From Flavobacterium terrisoli (GTDB taxonomy: Bacteria; Bacteroidota; Bacteroidia; Flavobacteriales; Flavobacteriaceae): a stretch of DNA of 64,000 bases. Each line of letters opens with the position of its first letter. Position 1 is the first letter of the stretch. Positions 37,701-44,317 of the stretch are shown here, in pieces. Below the pieces are notes generated by a model, which was given only the letters and a program-made list of their open reading frames with translations, did not search any database and was not told the DNA's origin. The stretch spans positions 124,001 through 188,000 of the forward strand of contig NZ_JARGNA010000008.1 of NCBI RefSeq assembly GCF_030167905.1. The letters run 5' to 3'. A program made the translations under genes and the position numbers.

Positions 37701-40431
37701 ATTATTAGGTCAAATGGGCATGAATGTTCGTTTTTATTATAGTGAAACAGATGCTTTGGAAGATGTAGATGAATTGCCTTTATTGTATACGAATGTCGAA
37801 CCTTATGTTCAGACGATTTGGGTAAAAGTTGAAAATGCAAACACCAGATGTTCGGTTTTATCAACGATGGATCTTCGTGTTGAACCGTTACCAAGCCCTA
37901 TTCCGCAAAACGAACCTTATACGATTTGTGATGGTAATCAAGACGGATTTAGTACATTTGATTTGACTACTTTAACGGTTGACATTCTTCAGGGAGCCGA
38001 TTACACCATTACCTATCATGAAACGGCAACCGACGCACTGTTAGGCAACAACCCATTGATTAGTCCTTATGACAATATCAGTCCGTTTGTACAGTATATT
38101 TATGCTTCTGCCCTTGACAACAGCAATGGCTGCAGAAGTATTATCCCTATAGAATTGAATGTTGAACCTCAACCAATAATGCCAATTGATGTTCCGGATC
38201 TGATACAGTGTGATGAAGACAACAATACCCAAAATCAAACAATGTTTTTTGATTTGACTCAAAATACCTCAATGGTATTGGCTGCCCAAGAGTTTAACCC
38301 TTCTAATTTTACGGTAACTTATTATACCTCACAGGCTGATGCCATAGACGGAATTGCACCAATTATCCCGGCAACAAATTATGTGGGCAGCAATCACGAG
38401 ATAATTTGGGTGAGAATCGAAAATAATACCTCGCATTGTTTTGCTATTGGTTCGTTTGAATTATTGGTGAATCCGCCATTGCTTTTGACAACGCCAACGC
38501 CTTTAAGTTTGTGTGATTCAGATGATTTCTCTAACAATCAATACACTACTTTTGATTTAACCGTGAAAGAACTGGAGATTACCCAAGGTCAGGTCAATAT
38601 GACGGTAACTTATTATCCAAGTTATCCGGTTACTGCGTTGAGCATTCCTATCGACAATCCAATAGCCTATACCAATATTTTACCGGGTGTACAAACTCTC
38701 GGGGTTATGGTATCCAATGCACAAGGCTGCAGAAGTTATACGTCTTTAGACATTAGGGTTTTACCGGTTCCGACACCAAACACAAATGGCCTTAGCCCAT
38801 TGGCACCACAATGTGACGTGAACAATACCGGTGATATGCTTGAAGTATTTGATTTGACCATTAACGCTGCCTTAATCATCAATGGTGACCCTACTTTAGT
38901 GCTGCATTATTATCCGAGTCCTGAAGATGCGATGACACAAACCAATGAAATCATGAATCCTTCAGCGGCATTGGTGGGAGAAAACGTTTGGATTCGCGTT
39001 GAAAATAACCGAATTGATTATCTGGGCAACCATTGTTTTGCATTGGTAGAACAACCTTTAACCGTAAATCCGTTACCGACAATCATTCAGCCTTTAACCG
39101 TTCAGAATTGTGATGATGATACTGATGGTCAGGCTCTGTTTGATTTGACTGATACTACTCCAACCCTGTTGGGCAATAATCAATCGCCAACAGATTTTAC
39201 GATTACTTATTATACCACGGCTGCTTCTGCGCAATCGGGAACAAATGCTATTGCAAATCCAACCAACTATACCAATCAAACCAATCCACAAATTATTTAC
39301 ATCCGGGTGGTTAATAATACCACTGGTTGTGTGAATTATGGTGGCCAATTTACTTTAGTTGTGAATCCGAAACCAACTGCGGTTGCTCCGGCTAACTTTG
39401 CTACTTGTGATACTGACGGAACAAACGATGGCTATTTTACTTTAGACCTAAGTGCGTATATCTCCGGAATCATCGGCAGTCAAACCGGCGCAAACACGAC
39501 TTTCCATGACAATCAGGCTGATGCTGAAAACGGAACAAATGCGATTACAGATTTGGCCAATTATCAGGCATATAGCCATACGCTATGGATTCGGGTGGAA
39601 AATACAACCACCGGTTGTTACCAATTGGCTTCATTTGTTTTAACCGTTGAACCATTGGCAGAACCGCAAATCACTTCTGCTGCCAATACCATTTGTGTGG
39701 AATATGGAACCAATATTTTACTAAGTGGCTTGACCTTAAACAGCGGCATCACCAATCCAAATTATACTTTTGCATGGTCACTTGATGGTGTGGTAATTCC
39801 GGGTGCGACAAGTTCAACTTATGACATTACCGCTGTGGCTCCGGGAGATTATACAGTCATTGCCACCAGTTTGAACCCGCCGTTATTGGGATGTACTTCG
39901 CTAGTTTCCAATACTTTTACCGTAATCCAATCCGGTCCGGCTCAAGCGAGCGAACCAGCCTATACGGTAAGTAATCCTTTTGGTGACAACCAAATCATAA
40001 CGGTTAATGTGGTTGGTTATGGACAGTATGAATTCAGTTTGGATGATGGTCCGTTCCAAAGCAGCAATGTTTTTGAAAACGCAACATTACATCCTCATAC
40101 GATAACGATTCGCGATGTAAAGGGCAATACCAGTTGTGGTGAAATTGTAATCGAAAATGTTCTAACCATTGACTATCCGCATTACTTTACGCCAAACGGA
40201 GATGGTTATCACGATACCTGGAATGTAACCGGGCTAGCCAACAGACCGGCCAAACTGTACATTTTTGACCGTTATGGAAAACTATTGAAACAAATCAGTA
40301 CTTCCGGTGAAGGTTGGGACGGAACTTATAATGGCCATCTGATGCCAGCTACTGATTATTGGTTCAAAGTGGAATATCAAAATGGTGCGCAATGGAATGA
40401 ATTCAGGGCACACTTCTCTTTAAAAAGGTAA
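31750..40431 (+). CDS. Giant surface adhesin-like protein (2893 aa) with T9SS type B sorting domain
   Basis: The signal peptide ends TTPAYAQ. N-terminal domains are two pre-peptidase C-like beta-sandwiches (about 25-160 and 170-315), a PKD domain (about 320-400, with FTYNWTFGDGF), and a proprotein-convertase P-like domain (about 415-575, WDSDLDIFLVAPNG). Then come sixteen 66-aa Ig-like repeats (residues 628-1757) split 8+8 by a Big2-type domain. Next are nine modules beginning CDxNxDG...FDLT (about 1765-2640), and the type B C-terminus (HYFTPNGDGYHDTW to HFSLKR), the 'gliding motility-associated C-terminal domain'. This implies T9SS export and surface attachment. The function is probably adhesion or matrix, not shown. 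Confidence 0.9.
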   Translation: MKLKCPYLLVIFAALCLTTPAYAQPSNDTCGAAIPITVTAGSCNSILYTNVAATTTGDPATPACWLPNSMSHSVWFSFTATTADIEISTNFGGTLANTQIAVFSGSCGSLTQIACQEDINTGGGLFHTNVILHGLTIGNTYYIVIDGNGNSTGTFGICAQETLPVGPPLPVQDCATAQTLCNTSNITVPNGIGGVGVSQENPSCFGAPGERASNWYTFTVATSGNLCFAITPTAVIDYDFAVYNTSSSCPGTELSCNWSPTTGVAGTTGLGCAGGQCNACLAVTAGQTYTILVDRYTASSSAGFTMSFGGTTATFASPNPTFTATTACVGNATQFTNTTNGNFTYNWTFGDGFTSNLENPSHTYAAAGTYNVTLLLTAVPGGCQNAITQSVTVNPLPTVDAGTGGTVCSGNCITLGGTTNAVGSVGPVSFSNTNSYAIPDGSTTGVNAPITVSGVSPVTIANASINSVCINLTHPWDSDLDIFLVAPNGTTIELSTDNGGLGDNYTNTCFTPTAGTAITAGAAPFTGTFSPEQAFSLLNGSNANGTWQLFVQDDVGGDIGTINSWSIEFNNNLPAFTWSPTTAMTNSTTLSPTVCPTATTTYTLTANNGVGCTTTDTVTINVTAATTTPTFTAVDPICSGASLAALPTTSNNGITGTWSPALNNTATTTYTFTPTAGQCAIPTTLTITVNPNVTPTFTAVAPICSGGTLSALPTTSNNGVTGTWSPALNNTATTTYTFTPTAGLCALPTTLTITVNPNVVPTFTAIAPICSGATLSALPTTSNNGITGTWSPALNNTATTTYTFTPTAGLCAVPTTLTITVNPNVTPTFTAVAPICSGGTLSALSTTSNNGITGTWAPALNNTATTTYTFTPTAGQCAVPTTLTITVNPNITPTFTAVAPICSGETLSALPTTSNNGITGTWSPALNNTATTTYTFTPTAGQCAVSTTLMITVNPNITPTFTAVAPICSGGTLSALPTTSNNGITGTWSPALNNTATTTYTFTPTAGLCALPTTLTITVNPNITPTFTAIAPICSGGTLSALPTTSNNGITGTWSPALDNTATTTYTFTPTFGQCALSTTLTITVNPNITPTFTAVAPICSGGMLSALPTTSNNGITGSWVPVLNNTTTTTYTFTPTAGLCAVPTTLTITVNPNPTIIGTLTFCNGSTSQLSGSGTPAVVSPWISSNTTVATVNSSGLVTGVSNGTSIITYTDNNSCSATATVTVATNITPTFTAVAPICSGGTLSALPTISNNGITGIWAPAINNAATTTYTFTPTAGQCAVSTTLTITVNPNITPTFAAVAPICNGATLSALPTTSNNGITGIWAPAINNAATTTYTFTPTAGQCAVSTTLTITVNTNITPTFAAVAPICNGATLSALPTTSNNGITGTWAPALDNTNTTTYTFTPTAGLCAVPTTLTITVNPNITPTFTAVAPICSGGTLSALPTTSNNGITGIWSPALDNTGTTTYTFTPTAGLCAVPTTLTITVNPNITPIFTAVAPICSGGALVALPTTSNNGITGTWSPALNNTATTTYTFTPTAGLCAVSTTLTITVNPNITPTFTAIAPICSGGTLSALPTTSNNGITGTWLPALDNTATTTYTFTPTAGLCAVSTTLTITVNPNITPTFTAVAPICSGGTLSVLPTTSNNGITGTWAPALDNTNTTTYTFTPNAGQCAISTTLTITVNPNITPTFNAVAPICSGGTLSVLPTTSNNGIAGTWSPALNNLATTTYTFTPTVGICATTNTLTIIVYSLPQINAIAPLYYCDPNNDGFGTFDLTQVIPTVTGGVPYPVSFHETVTDAEINGTTIPTPSAYDNIHVDAQTIYIRVESTESSGCYEILTLELIVNPTPEAIEPQDYHICDDNHDGFASFNLNTRTLQILGSISLTTHSIGYFTSLSNAQSNNNPINNITAFINQTINTQTIWVRVTNNATGCYDIVTLQLIVDPLPLATQPNYAPYSLCDYSLPLGYEEFDLASKISDILLGQMGMNVRFYYSETDALEDVDELPLLYTNVEPYVQTIWVKVENANTRCSVLSTMDLRVEPLPSPIPQNEPYTICDGNQDGFSTFDLTTLTVDILQGADYTITYHETATDALLGNNPLISPYDNISPFVQYIYASALDNSNGCRSIIPIELNVEPQPIMPIDVPDLIQCDEDNNTQNQTMFFDLTQNTSMVLAAQEFNPSNFTVTYYTSQADAIDGIAPIIPATNYVGSNHEIIWVRIENNTSHCFAIGSFELLVNPPLLLTTPTPLSLCDSDDFSNNQYTTFDLTVKELEITQGQVNMTVTYYPSYPVTALSIPIDNPIAYTNILPGVQTLGVMVSNAQGCRSYTSLDIRVLPVPTPNTNGLSPLAPQCDVNNTGDMLEVFDLTINAALIINGDPTLVLHYYPSPEDAMTQTNEIMNPSAALVGENVWIRVENNRIDYLGNHCFALVEQPLTVNPLPTIIQPLTVQNCDDDTDGQALFDLTDTTPTLLGNNQSPTDFTITYYTTAASAQSGTNAIANPTNYTNQTNPQIIYIRVVNNTTGCVNYGGQFTLVVNPKPTAVAPANFATCDTDGTNDGYFTLDLSAYISGIIGSQTGANTTFHDNQADAENGTNAITDLANYQAYSHTLWIRVENTTTGCYQLASFVLTVEPLAEPQITSAANTICVEYGTNILLSGLTLNSGITNPNYTFAWSLDGVVIPGATSSTYDITAVAPGDYTVIATSLNPPLLGCTSLVSNTFTVIQSGPAQASEPAYTVSNPFGDNQIITVNVVGYGQYEFSLDDGPFQSSNVFENATLHPHTITIRDVKGNTSCGEIVIENVLTIDYPHYFTPNGDGYHDTWNVTGLANRPAKLYIFDRYGKLLKQISTSGEGWDGTYNGHLMPATDYWFKVEYQNGAQWNEFRAHFSLKR
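33631..35214 (+). repeat. Tandem 198-bp repeats, units 1-8
   Basis: Eight uninterrupted copies starting at 33631, 33829, 34027, 34225, 34423, 34621, 34819 and 35017, all in frame. Each encodes TPTFTAVAPICSG, then a central LPTTSNNGITGTWSPALNN, and a TYTFTPTAG block ending TLTITVNPN. Protein identity is very high, while silent third positions differ from copy to copy. Confidence 0.95.
35215..35436 (+). repeat. Big2-type spacer domain inside the repeat array
   Basis: A 222-bp, 74-residue insertion with a different sequence (NPTIIGTLTFCNGSTSQLSG, then GVSNGTSIITYTDNNSCSAT), a bacterial Ig-like (Big2) domain. It divides the array into two equal halves of eight units. Confidence 0.85.
35437..37020 (+). 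repeat. Tandem 198-bp repeats, units 9-16
   Basis: Eight copies at 35437, 35635, 35833, 36031, 36229, 36427, 36625 and 36823. A stretch of about 180 bases shared between units 9/10 and 10/11 is almost base-identical (one difference seen, CCG against ACG), including the unusual GIWAPAINNAATTT and PTFAAVAPICNGATL variants, so it is a recent duplication. The last unit has a diverged end (GICATTNTLTIIVY). Confidence 0.95.
37021..39660 (+). repeat. Nine acidic CDxNxDG...FDLT modules
   Basis: Nine modules of about 85-100 residues, each opening with a motif such as YCDPNNDGFGTFDLT, CDGNQDGFSTFDLT or CDDDTDGQALFDLT and containing YYxxxxDA and IWVRVEN strands. The Asp/Asn-rich loop looks calcium-binding, by analogy with DxDxDG loops; this is inference. 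Base identity is low, so these are older than the 198-bp repeats. Confidence 0.85.
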
Positions 40432-40445
40432 TTTTTTAATCTTTA

Positions 40446-40859
40446 TTAATGAGGCAGTTTGTCTTTAAGAACCCCGTATAAAAAAGTACCCAAAACAGCG
40501 CCGATCAATATCAGTCCGACACTCATGAATCCGGCACCAAGAAGAATAAAAATCGGTCCGGGACAAGCACCAACCATAGCCCAGCCCAATCCGAAAAGCG
40601 TTCCGCCAATCCAATAGCGTGCATTTCCCTTTTCTTTGTCCTGGATAACGATTAGGTTACCGTCAATATCTTTTAGTTGTTTTCTTTTGATTAGTTGAAC
40701 ACCGATTAACCCTGTAGTGATGGCCACTCCGATGATACCATACATATGGAACGATTGGAACTGAAACATTTCATAGATTCTGTACCAGGAAACCGCTTCG
40801 GCTTTGGTCAAAATGATTCCGAAAATAAAACCAACGATTATATATTTTAAAAATTTCAT
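40446..40859 (-). CDS. YeeE/YedE family (DUF6691) membrane protein, half 2
   Basis: A 137-aa protein with three to four transmembrane helices and a conserved cysteine motif GACPGPIFILLGAG. With the next gene it makes a split YeeE/YedE-type sulfur-compound transporter; related proteins carry thiosulfate or other sulfur species through Cys-lined pores. The genes are 3 bp apart, with this one second. No rhodanese or persulfide dioxygenase gene is seen beside it. Confidence 0.87.
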   Translation of the reverse strand: MKFLKYIIVGFIFGIILTKAEAVSWYRIYEMFQFQSFHMYGIIGVAITTGLIGVQLIKRKQLKDIDGNLIVIQDKEKGNARYWIGGTLFGLGWAMVGACPGPIFILLGAGFMSVGLILIGAVLGTFLYGVLKDKLPH

Positions 40860-40862
40860 AGT

Positions 40863-41420
40863 TTAAAAAATTAGAGGTAAAATAAAGTGCGCCATAATCA
40901 ATCCGCCGACAAAAAATCCAATTACCGCTTTTAACGAAGGCAACTGCAAATTGCTCAAGCCTGAAATCGCATGCCCTGACGTACAACCACCGGCATAACG
41001 CGAACCAAATCCGATTAAAACGCCTCCAAAAATCAAAATAAAAATCATTTTACCCGATTGGAATATTTCGTTTCCAAAAAGCGCCTCCGGCAATAATTTT
41101 CCGTTTGGTGCTTCAATTCCCATTGCGGCTAATTGCTCAATGGTTTTTGGGTTTAAATCCACATTGGAAGCATCACTTAAAAAATGAACTGCCACATAAC
41201 CGCCAATCATTGCGCCAAAGACCACAGCCAAATTCCAGCGTTGTGATTTCCAGTCCCAGTCAAAGAATGGTACTTTTTTTCCAATGCCGGTCATGGAACA
41301 CAACGAACGTAAATTAGAAGACATTCCGAAAACTTTTCCAAAATAATTGAGCGTCAGCATGACCATTCCAATCAGAAAACCGGAAACAGCCCAATGCCAT
41401 GTATGTGTAATAAATTCCAT
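40863..41420 (-). CDS. YeeE/YedE family membrane protein, half 1
   Basis: A 185-aa protein with about four to five transmembrane helices. The signature SRYAGGCTSGHAISGLSNLQ holds the conserved Cys of the YeeE/YedE fold. It is first of the two-gene unit and divergent from the DUF4199 gene. The predicted role is uptake of a sulfur compound across the inner membrane; the substrate is unproven. Confidence 0.9.
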   Translation of the reverse strand: MEFITHTWHWAVSGFLIGMVMLTLNYFGKVFGMSSNLRSLCSMTGIGKKVPFFDWDWKSQRWNLAVVFGAMIGGYVAVHFLSDASNVDLNPKTIEQLAAMGIEAPNGKLLPEALFGNEIFQSGKMIFILIFGGVLIGFGSRYAGGCTSGHAISGLSNLQLPSLKAVIGFFVGGLIMAHFILPLIF

Positions 41421-41434
41421 CTGAATAATTTTTA

Positions 41435-41442
41435 CAAAAATA
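41435..41442 (-). promoter_or_regulatory. -7 box of the YeeE operon (TATTTTTG, minus strand)
   Basis: CAAAAATA on the plus strand reads TATTTTTG on the minus strand, an exact TAnnTTTG match 15 bases before the YeeE start codon. Confidence 0.5.
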
Positions 41443-41487
41443 GAAATATAAAAATGTTATCCACTATTAAATATTATTGAAATGAAG

Positions 41488-41495
41488 TATTTTTG
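41488..41495 (+). promoter_or_regulatory. -7 box of the DUF4199 gene (TATTTTTG)
   Basis: An exact TAnnTTTG match 19 bases before the ATG at 41515, back-to-back with the YeeE promoter. Confidence 0.5.
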
Positions 41496-41514
41496 AACCA
41501 AATTAAATCACAAC

Positions 41515-41994
41515 ATGAAAAATTATTCCATCGAGATAAAATGGACACTTCGCTTTATATTACTGGTATTGGCTTGGGCCATCGGAGAAAAATTCACCGG
41601 TCTGCATGATGTTTATATCGATAAATATGCCCTTTATACTAATCTTTTTGTTATTCCGGCGTTCCTGTTTTTTTATCTGGCTTTAAATGAAAAAAAGAAA
41701 GTCATTTACAACGGCCAAATGACCTGGACACAAGGATTTGTCAGCGGCATTATTTTATCTTTTTTCATTGCTTTGCTGATGCCTATTGCCCAGTTGGTTA
41801 TCTATAAAAGTATCACGCCACATTTTTTTGACAATATTATTGAATACAAACTCAAAAATAAATACATGTCACTGGAAGACGCCAAAACATTCTTCAATTT
41901 GAATACCTATATGGTTGAAAGTGCTTTCAGCGGATTGTCAAAAGGAATAATGACCGGAGCAATTGTTTCGTTATTTATCCGAACCAAAAAATAA
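41515..41994 (+). CDS. DUF4199 family membrane protein
   Basis: A 159-aa protein with four predicted transmembrane helices (about 10-25, 38-58, 72-98, 135-155). A helix-breaking loop contains NGQMTWTQGFVSGIILS, characteristic of DUF4199 proteins of Bacteroidota. Function unknown. The next gene starts 65 bp downstream. Confidence 0.8.
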   Translation: MKNYSIEIKWTLRFILLVLAWAIGEKFTGLHDVYIDKYALYTNLFVIPAFLFFYLALNEKKKVIYNGQMTWTQGFVSGIILSFFIALLMPIAQLVIYKSITPHFFDNIIEYKLKNKYMSLEDAKTFFNLNTYMVESAFSGLSKGIMTGAIVSLFIRTKK

Positions 41995-42059
41995 AATAGC
42001 ACGGTTATTGTATTATCGAAAAAAAAATAATCAACTATTCTGAACTAAATTCAGCATCA

Positions 42060-42515
42060 ATGAAAAAAATAATCAAAATCAGTTTTTTTGCCCTATTGCT
42101 TTCGCTTTTCACTTCTTGTGTAAGCACACGTTCTACTTTGAAAAACGTTGATGACAATGCTCCTATCCCAACACTAAAGGGAAATGCCTTTGTTTTAACC
42201 GAATACAGCAAAGACAAAAAATATGGTTACGATCCGGATTATCCGGTAAATGTTTTTTACAAAGACGCTAAAAACGAAAACCTCAATGCCGAAAGATTCT
42301 TAAGGGCATTGGCCGGGCCGAATGGAGAAACCGTCACTTTTACAAAATTGGAAAGTTGTTGTCCGTTTCCGACCAAAAGAACAGAAATGGGCGCCGGTTT
42401 TTTAGATATTTATGAACTGACTTGGGAAGGCCAAAAAAATCCAGTCAAACTTTACATAAATATTTATGAAAGAGGATATTTGCTTGTCCCTGTTGGTCTT
42501 TCAGCCAAAAAATAA
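42060..42515 (+). CDS. Ser-Cys-Cys lipoprotein, uncharacterised family (paralogue 2)
   Basis: A 151-aa protein. MKKIIKISFFALLLSLFTSC is a lipoprotein leader (Cys20). It shares with the protein at 24387-24827 the blocks KKYGY, ERFLRALAGPNGETVTF, LESCCPF with two adjacent cysteines, FLDIYELTWEG and KLYINIYERGYLLVPVGLS. It lies 68 bp upstream of kdsA on the same strand. It has no aldolase-like residues, so any name borrowed from its neighbour would be wrong. It is a predicted membrane-anchored lipoprotein of unknown role. Confidence 0.8.
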   Translation: MKKIIKISFFALLLSLFTSCVSTRSTLKNVDDNAPIPTLKGNAFVLTEYSKDKKYGYDPDYPVNVFYKDAKNENLNAERFLRALAGPNGETVTFTKLESCCPFPTKRTEMGAGFLDIYELTWEGQKNPVKLYINIYERGYLLVPVGLSAKK

Positions 42516-42583
42516 CTTAACAAAATATCTATAAAATGTAACCAAATTATTCATAACTTAGCGGTTTTTAAATCCAAAATTTT

Positions 42584-43402
42584 ATGAATATAAATACCAT
42601 TCCACAAATCAAGAATATCGATAGTGGAAATTTCTTCGTCCTTGCAGGACCATGTGCTATTGAAGGCGAAGAAATGGCAATGAGAATTGCCGAGAAATTA
42701 GTTACCATAACTGATAAATTAGAAATACCATACGTTTTTAAAGGCTCATTCAAAAAAGCCAACCGCTCGCGAATAGACAGTTTTTCTGGAATTGGCGATG
42801 AAAAAGCATTAAAGATTCTTCGAAAAGTTTCAGAGACTTTTCATATCCCAACCGTTACCGATATCCATACCAATGAAGATGCAGCGATGGCTGCTGAATA
42901 TGTTGATGTATTACAAATTCCGGCATTTTTGGTGCGCCAAACCGATTTAGTCGTCGCAGCTGCCAAAACCGGAAAAGTAGTCAACTTAAAGAAAGGACAA
43001 TTCATGAGTCCGGAAAGTATGAAACATGCCGTTCAAAAAGTATTGGACTGCCAAAATGAAAATGTAATGGTTACCGACAGAGGAACCATGTTTGGTTACC
43101 AGGATATGATTGTTGATTTCCGAGGCATTCCAACGATGCAACATTATGCCACTACTGTCCTTGACGTTACCCATTCCTTACAACAGCCAAATCAAACCGC
43201 TGGAGTAACCGGCGGAAGACCTGATATGATTGAAACGATTGCCAAAGCCGGAATTGCCGTAGGCGTGGATGGCATATTCATTGAAACCCATTTTGATCCG
43301 GCTCATGCCAAAAGTGATGGCGCCAATATGCTGCATCTGGATTATTTTGAAGGTTTGATGACCCGATTAGTAGCCATTAGAAAAACAATCAATTCATTTT
43401 AA
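42584..43402 (+). CDS. kdsA: 3-deoxy-D-manno-octulosonate-8-phosphate synthase
   Basis: A 272-aa enzyme that condenses arabinose 5-phosphate with phosphoenolpyruvate to Kdo-8-phosphate for the lipopolysaccharide inner core, in the cytoplasm. Motifs are AGPCAIEGE near residue 22, KGSFKKANRS near 54 and DRGTMFGYQDMIVDFR near 166. The cysteine in AGPC marks the metal-dependent class (Cys in Aquifex) rather than the E. coli Asn type. Length and motifs are complete. It may be co-transcribed with the flanking lipoprotein gene. Confidence 0.95.
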   Translation: MNINTIPQIKNIDSGNFFVLAGPCAIEGEEMAMRIAEKLVTITDKLEIPYVFKGSFKKANRSRIDSFSGIGDEKALKILRKVSETFHIPTVTDIHTNEDAAMAAEYVDVLQIPAFLVRQTDLVVAAAKTGKVVNLKKGQFMSPESMKHAVQKVLDCQNENVMVTDRGTMFGYQDMIVDFRGIPTMQHYATTVLDVTHSLQQPNQTAGVTGGRPDMIETIAKAGIAVGVDGIFIETHFDPAHAKSDGANMLHLDYFEGLMTRLVAIRKTINSF

Positions 43403-43423
43403 TTTTTTAATTTTATTTAAGCT

Positions 43424-44269
43424 TTGAAAAAAATATTTTTATTTTCATTTCTAACATTATATACCATAACCCAATCTGTTTCAGCTCAGGACAAACAAGC
43501 TAATCCGGATAAATACACCGCTCACAACAAAGGTAAATTCTTTGTTTATTGGGGTGGAAACAGAGAAAGTTATTCTAAATCAGACATTCATTTTAAAGGA
43601 GATAATTACAACTTTACCTTGCATGATGTAACGGCGAGTGACAAACCAAAAGGGTGGCATATGGATTATGTAAACCCTGCCAGGATGACGATTCCGCAGA
43701 CCAATTTAAGGATTGGTTATTTCATCAACGACCATTACAACATTGCCATAGGCGTTGATCATATGAAATACGTAATGGACCAAAACCAAACAGCAAACAT
43801 AACCGGCGAAATCAATGAAGGAACTCCTTTTGACGGAACATATAACAATGAACCCATTGTACTTACAGAAGATTTTCTTACTTTTGAACATACTGATGGG
43901 TTGAATTATATCCATAGTGAATTTTCAAGGGTTGATGATATTTCTAAATTGTTTAAAGTCCGAAACACTGATATATTTCAACTTAACATTACGGAAGGAA
44001 TTGGCGCAGGTGTTTTGTATCCAAAAACAAATGCCATGCTTTTAGGAAAAGAAAGACACGATGATTTCCATGTTTCAGGATATGGAATTTCTGCGAAAGT
44101 GGGACTTAACTTTACATTTTTCAAACACTTCTTTATCCAAACGGAATTAAAAGGAGGTTATATAGATATGAATGACATTAAAACAACACATAGTGATTCC
44201 GACAGCGCTTCTCAGCATTTTTTCTTTTTGCAGAGAATTATAGCTTTCGGAGGGATTTTTAAAGTATAA
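43424..44269 (+). CDS. Exported outer-membrane beta-barrel-like protein, unrecognised
   Basis: A 281-aa protein with a signal peptide (MKKIFLFSFLTLYTITQSVSAQ); the start codon is TTG, 22 bases after the kdsA stop. The body alternates hydrophobic and polar residues in strands ending in Tyr/Phe/Trp (KFFVYWGGNRESY, NYNFTLHDV, LRIGYFINDHYNIAIGVDHMKY, HFFIQTELKGGYIDM) and closes with a Phe-rich strand (IIAFGGIFKV), which suggests an outer membrane barrel. No family is recognised with confidence. Confidence 0.7.
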   Translation: MKKIFLFSFLTLYTITQSVSAQDKQANPDKYTAHNKGKFFVYWGGNRESYSKSDIHFKGDNYNFTLHDVTASDKPKGWHMDYVNPARMTIPQTNLRIGYFINDHYNIAIGVDHMKYVMDQNQTANITGEINEGTPFDGTYNNEPIVLTEDFLTFEHTDGLNYIHSEFSRVDDISKLFKVRNTDIFQLNITEGIGAGVLYPKTNAMLLGKERHDDFHVSGYGISAKVGLNFTFFKHFFIQTELKGGYIDMNDIKTTHSDSDSASQHFFFLQRIIAFGGIFKV

Positions 44270-44317
44270 TTTTTTTTTAACGAACAAACAAACTACTACC
44301 AACCAAAAACAACCAAT

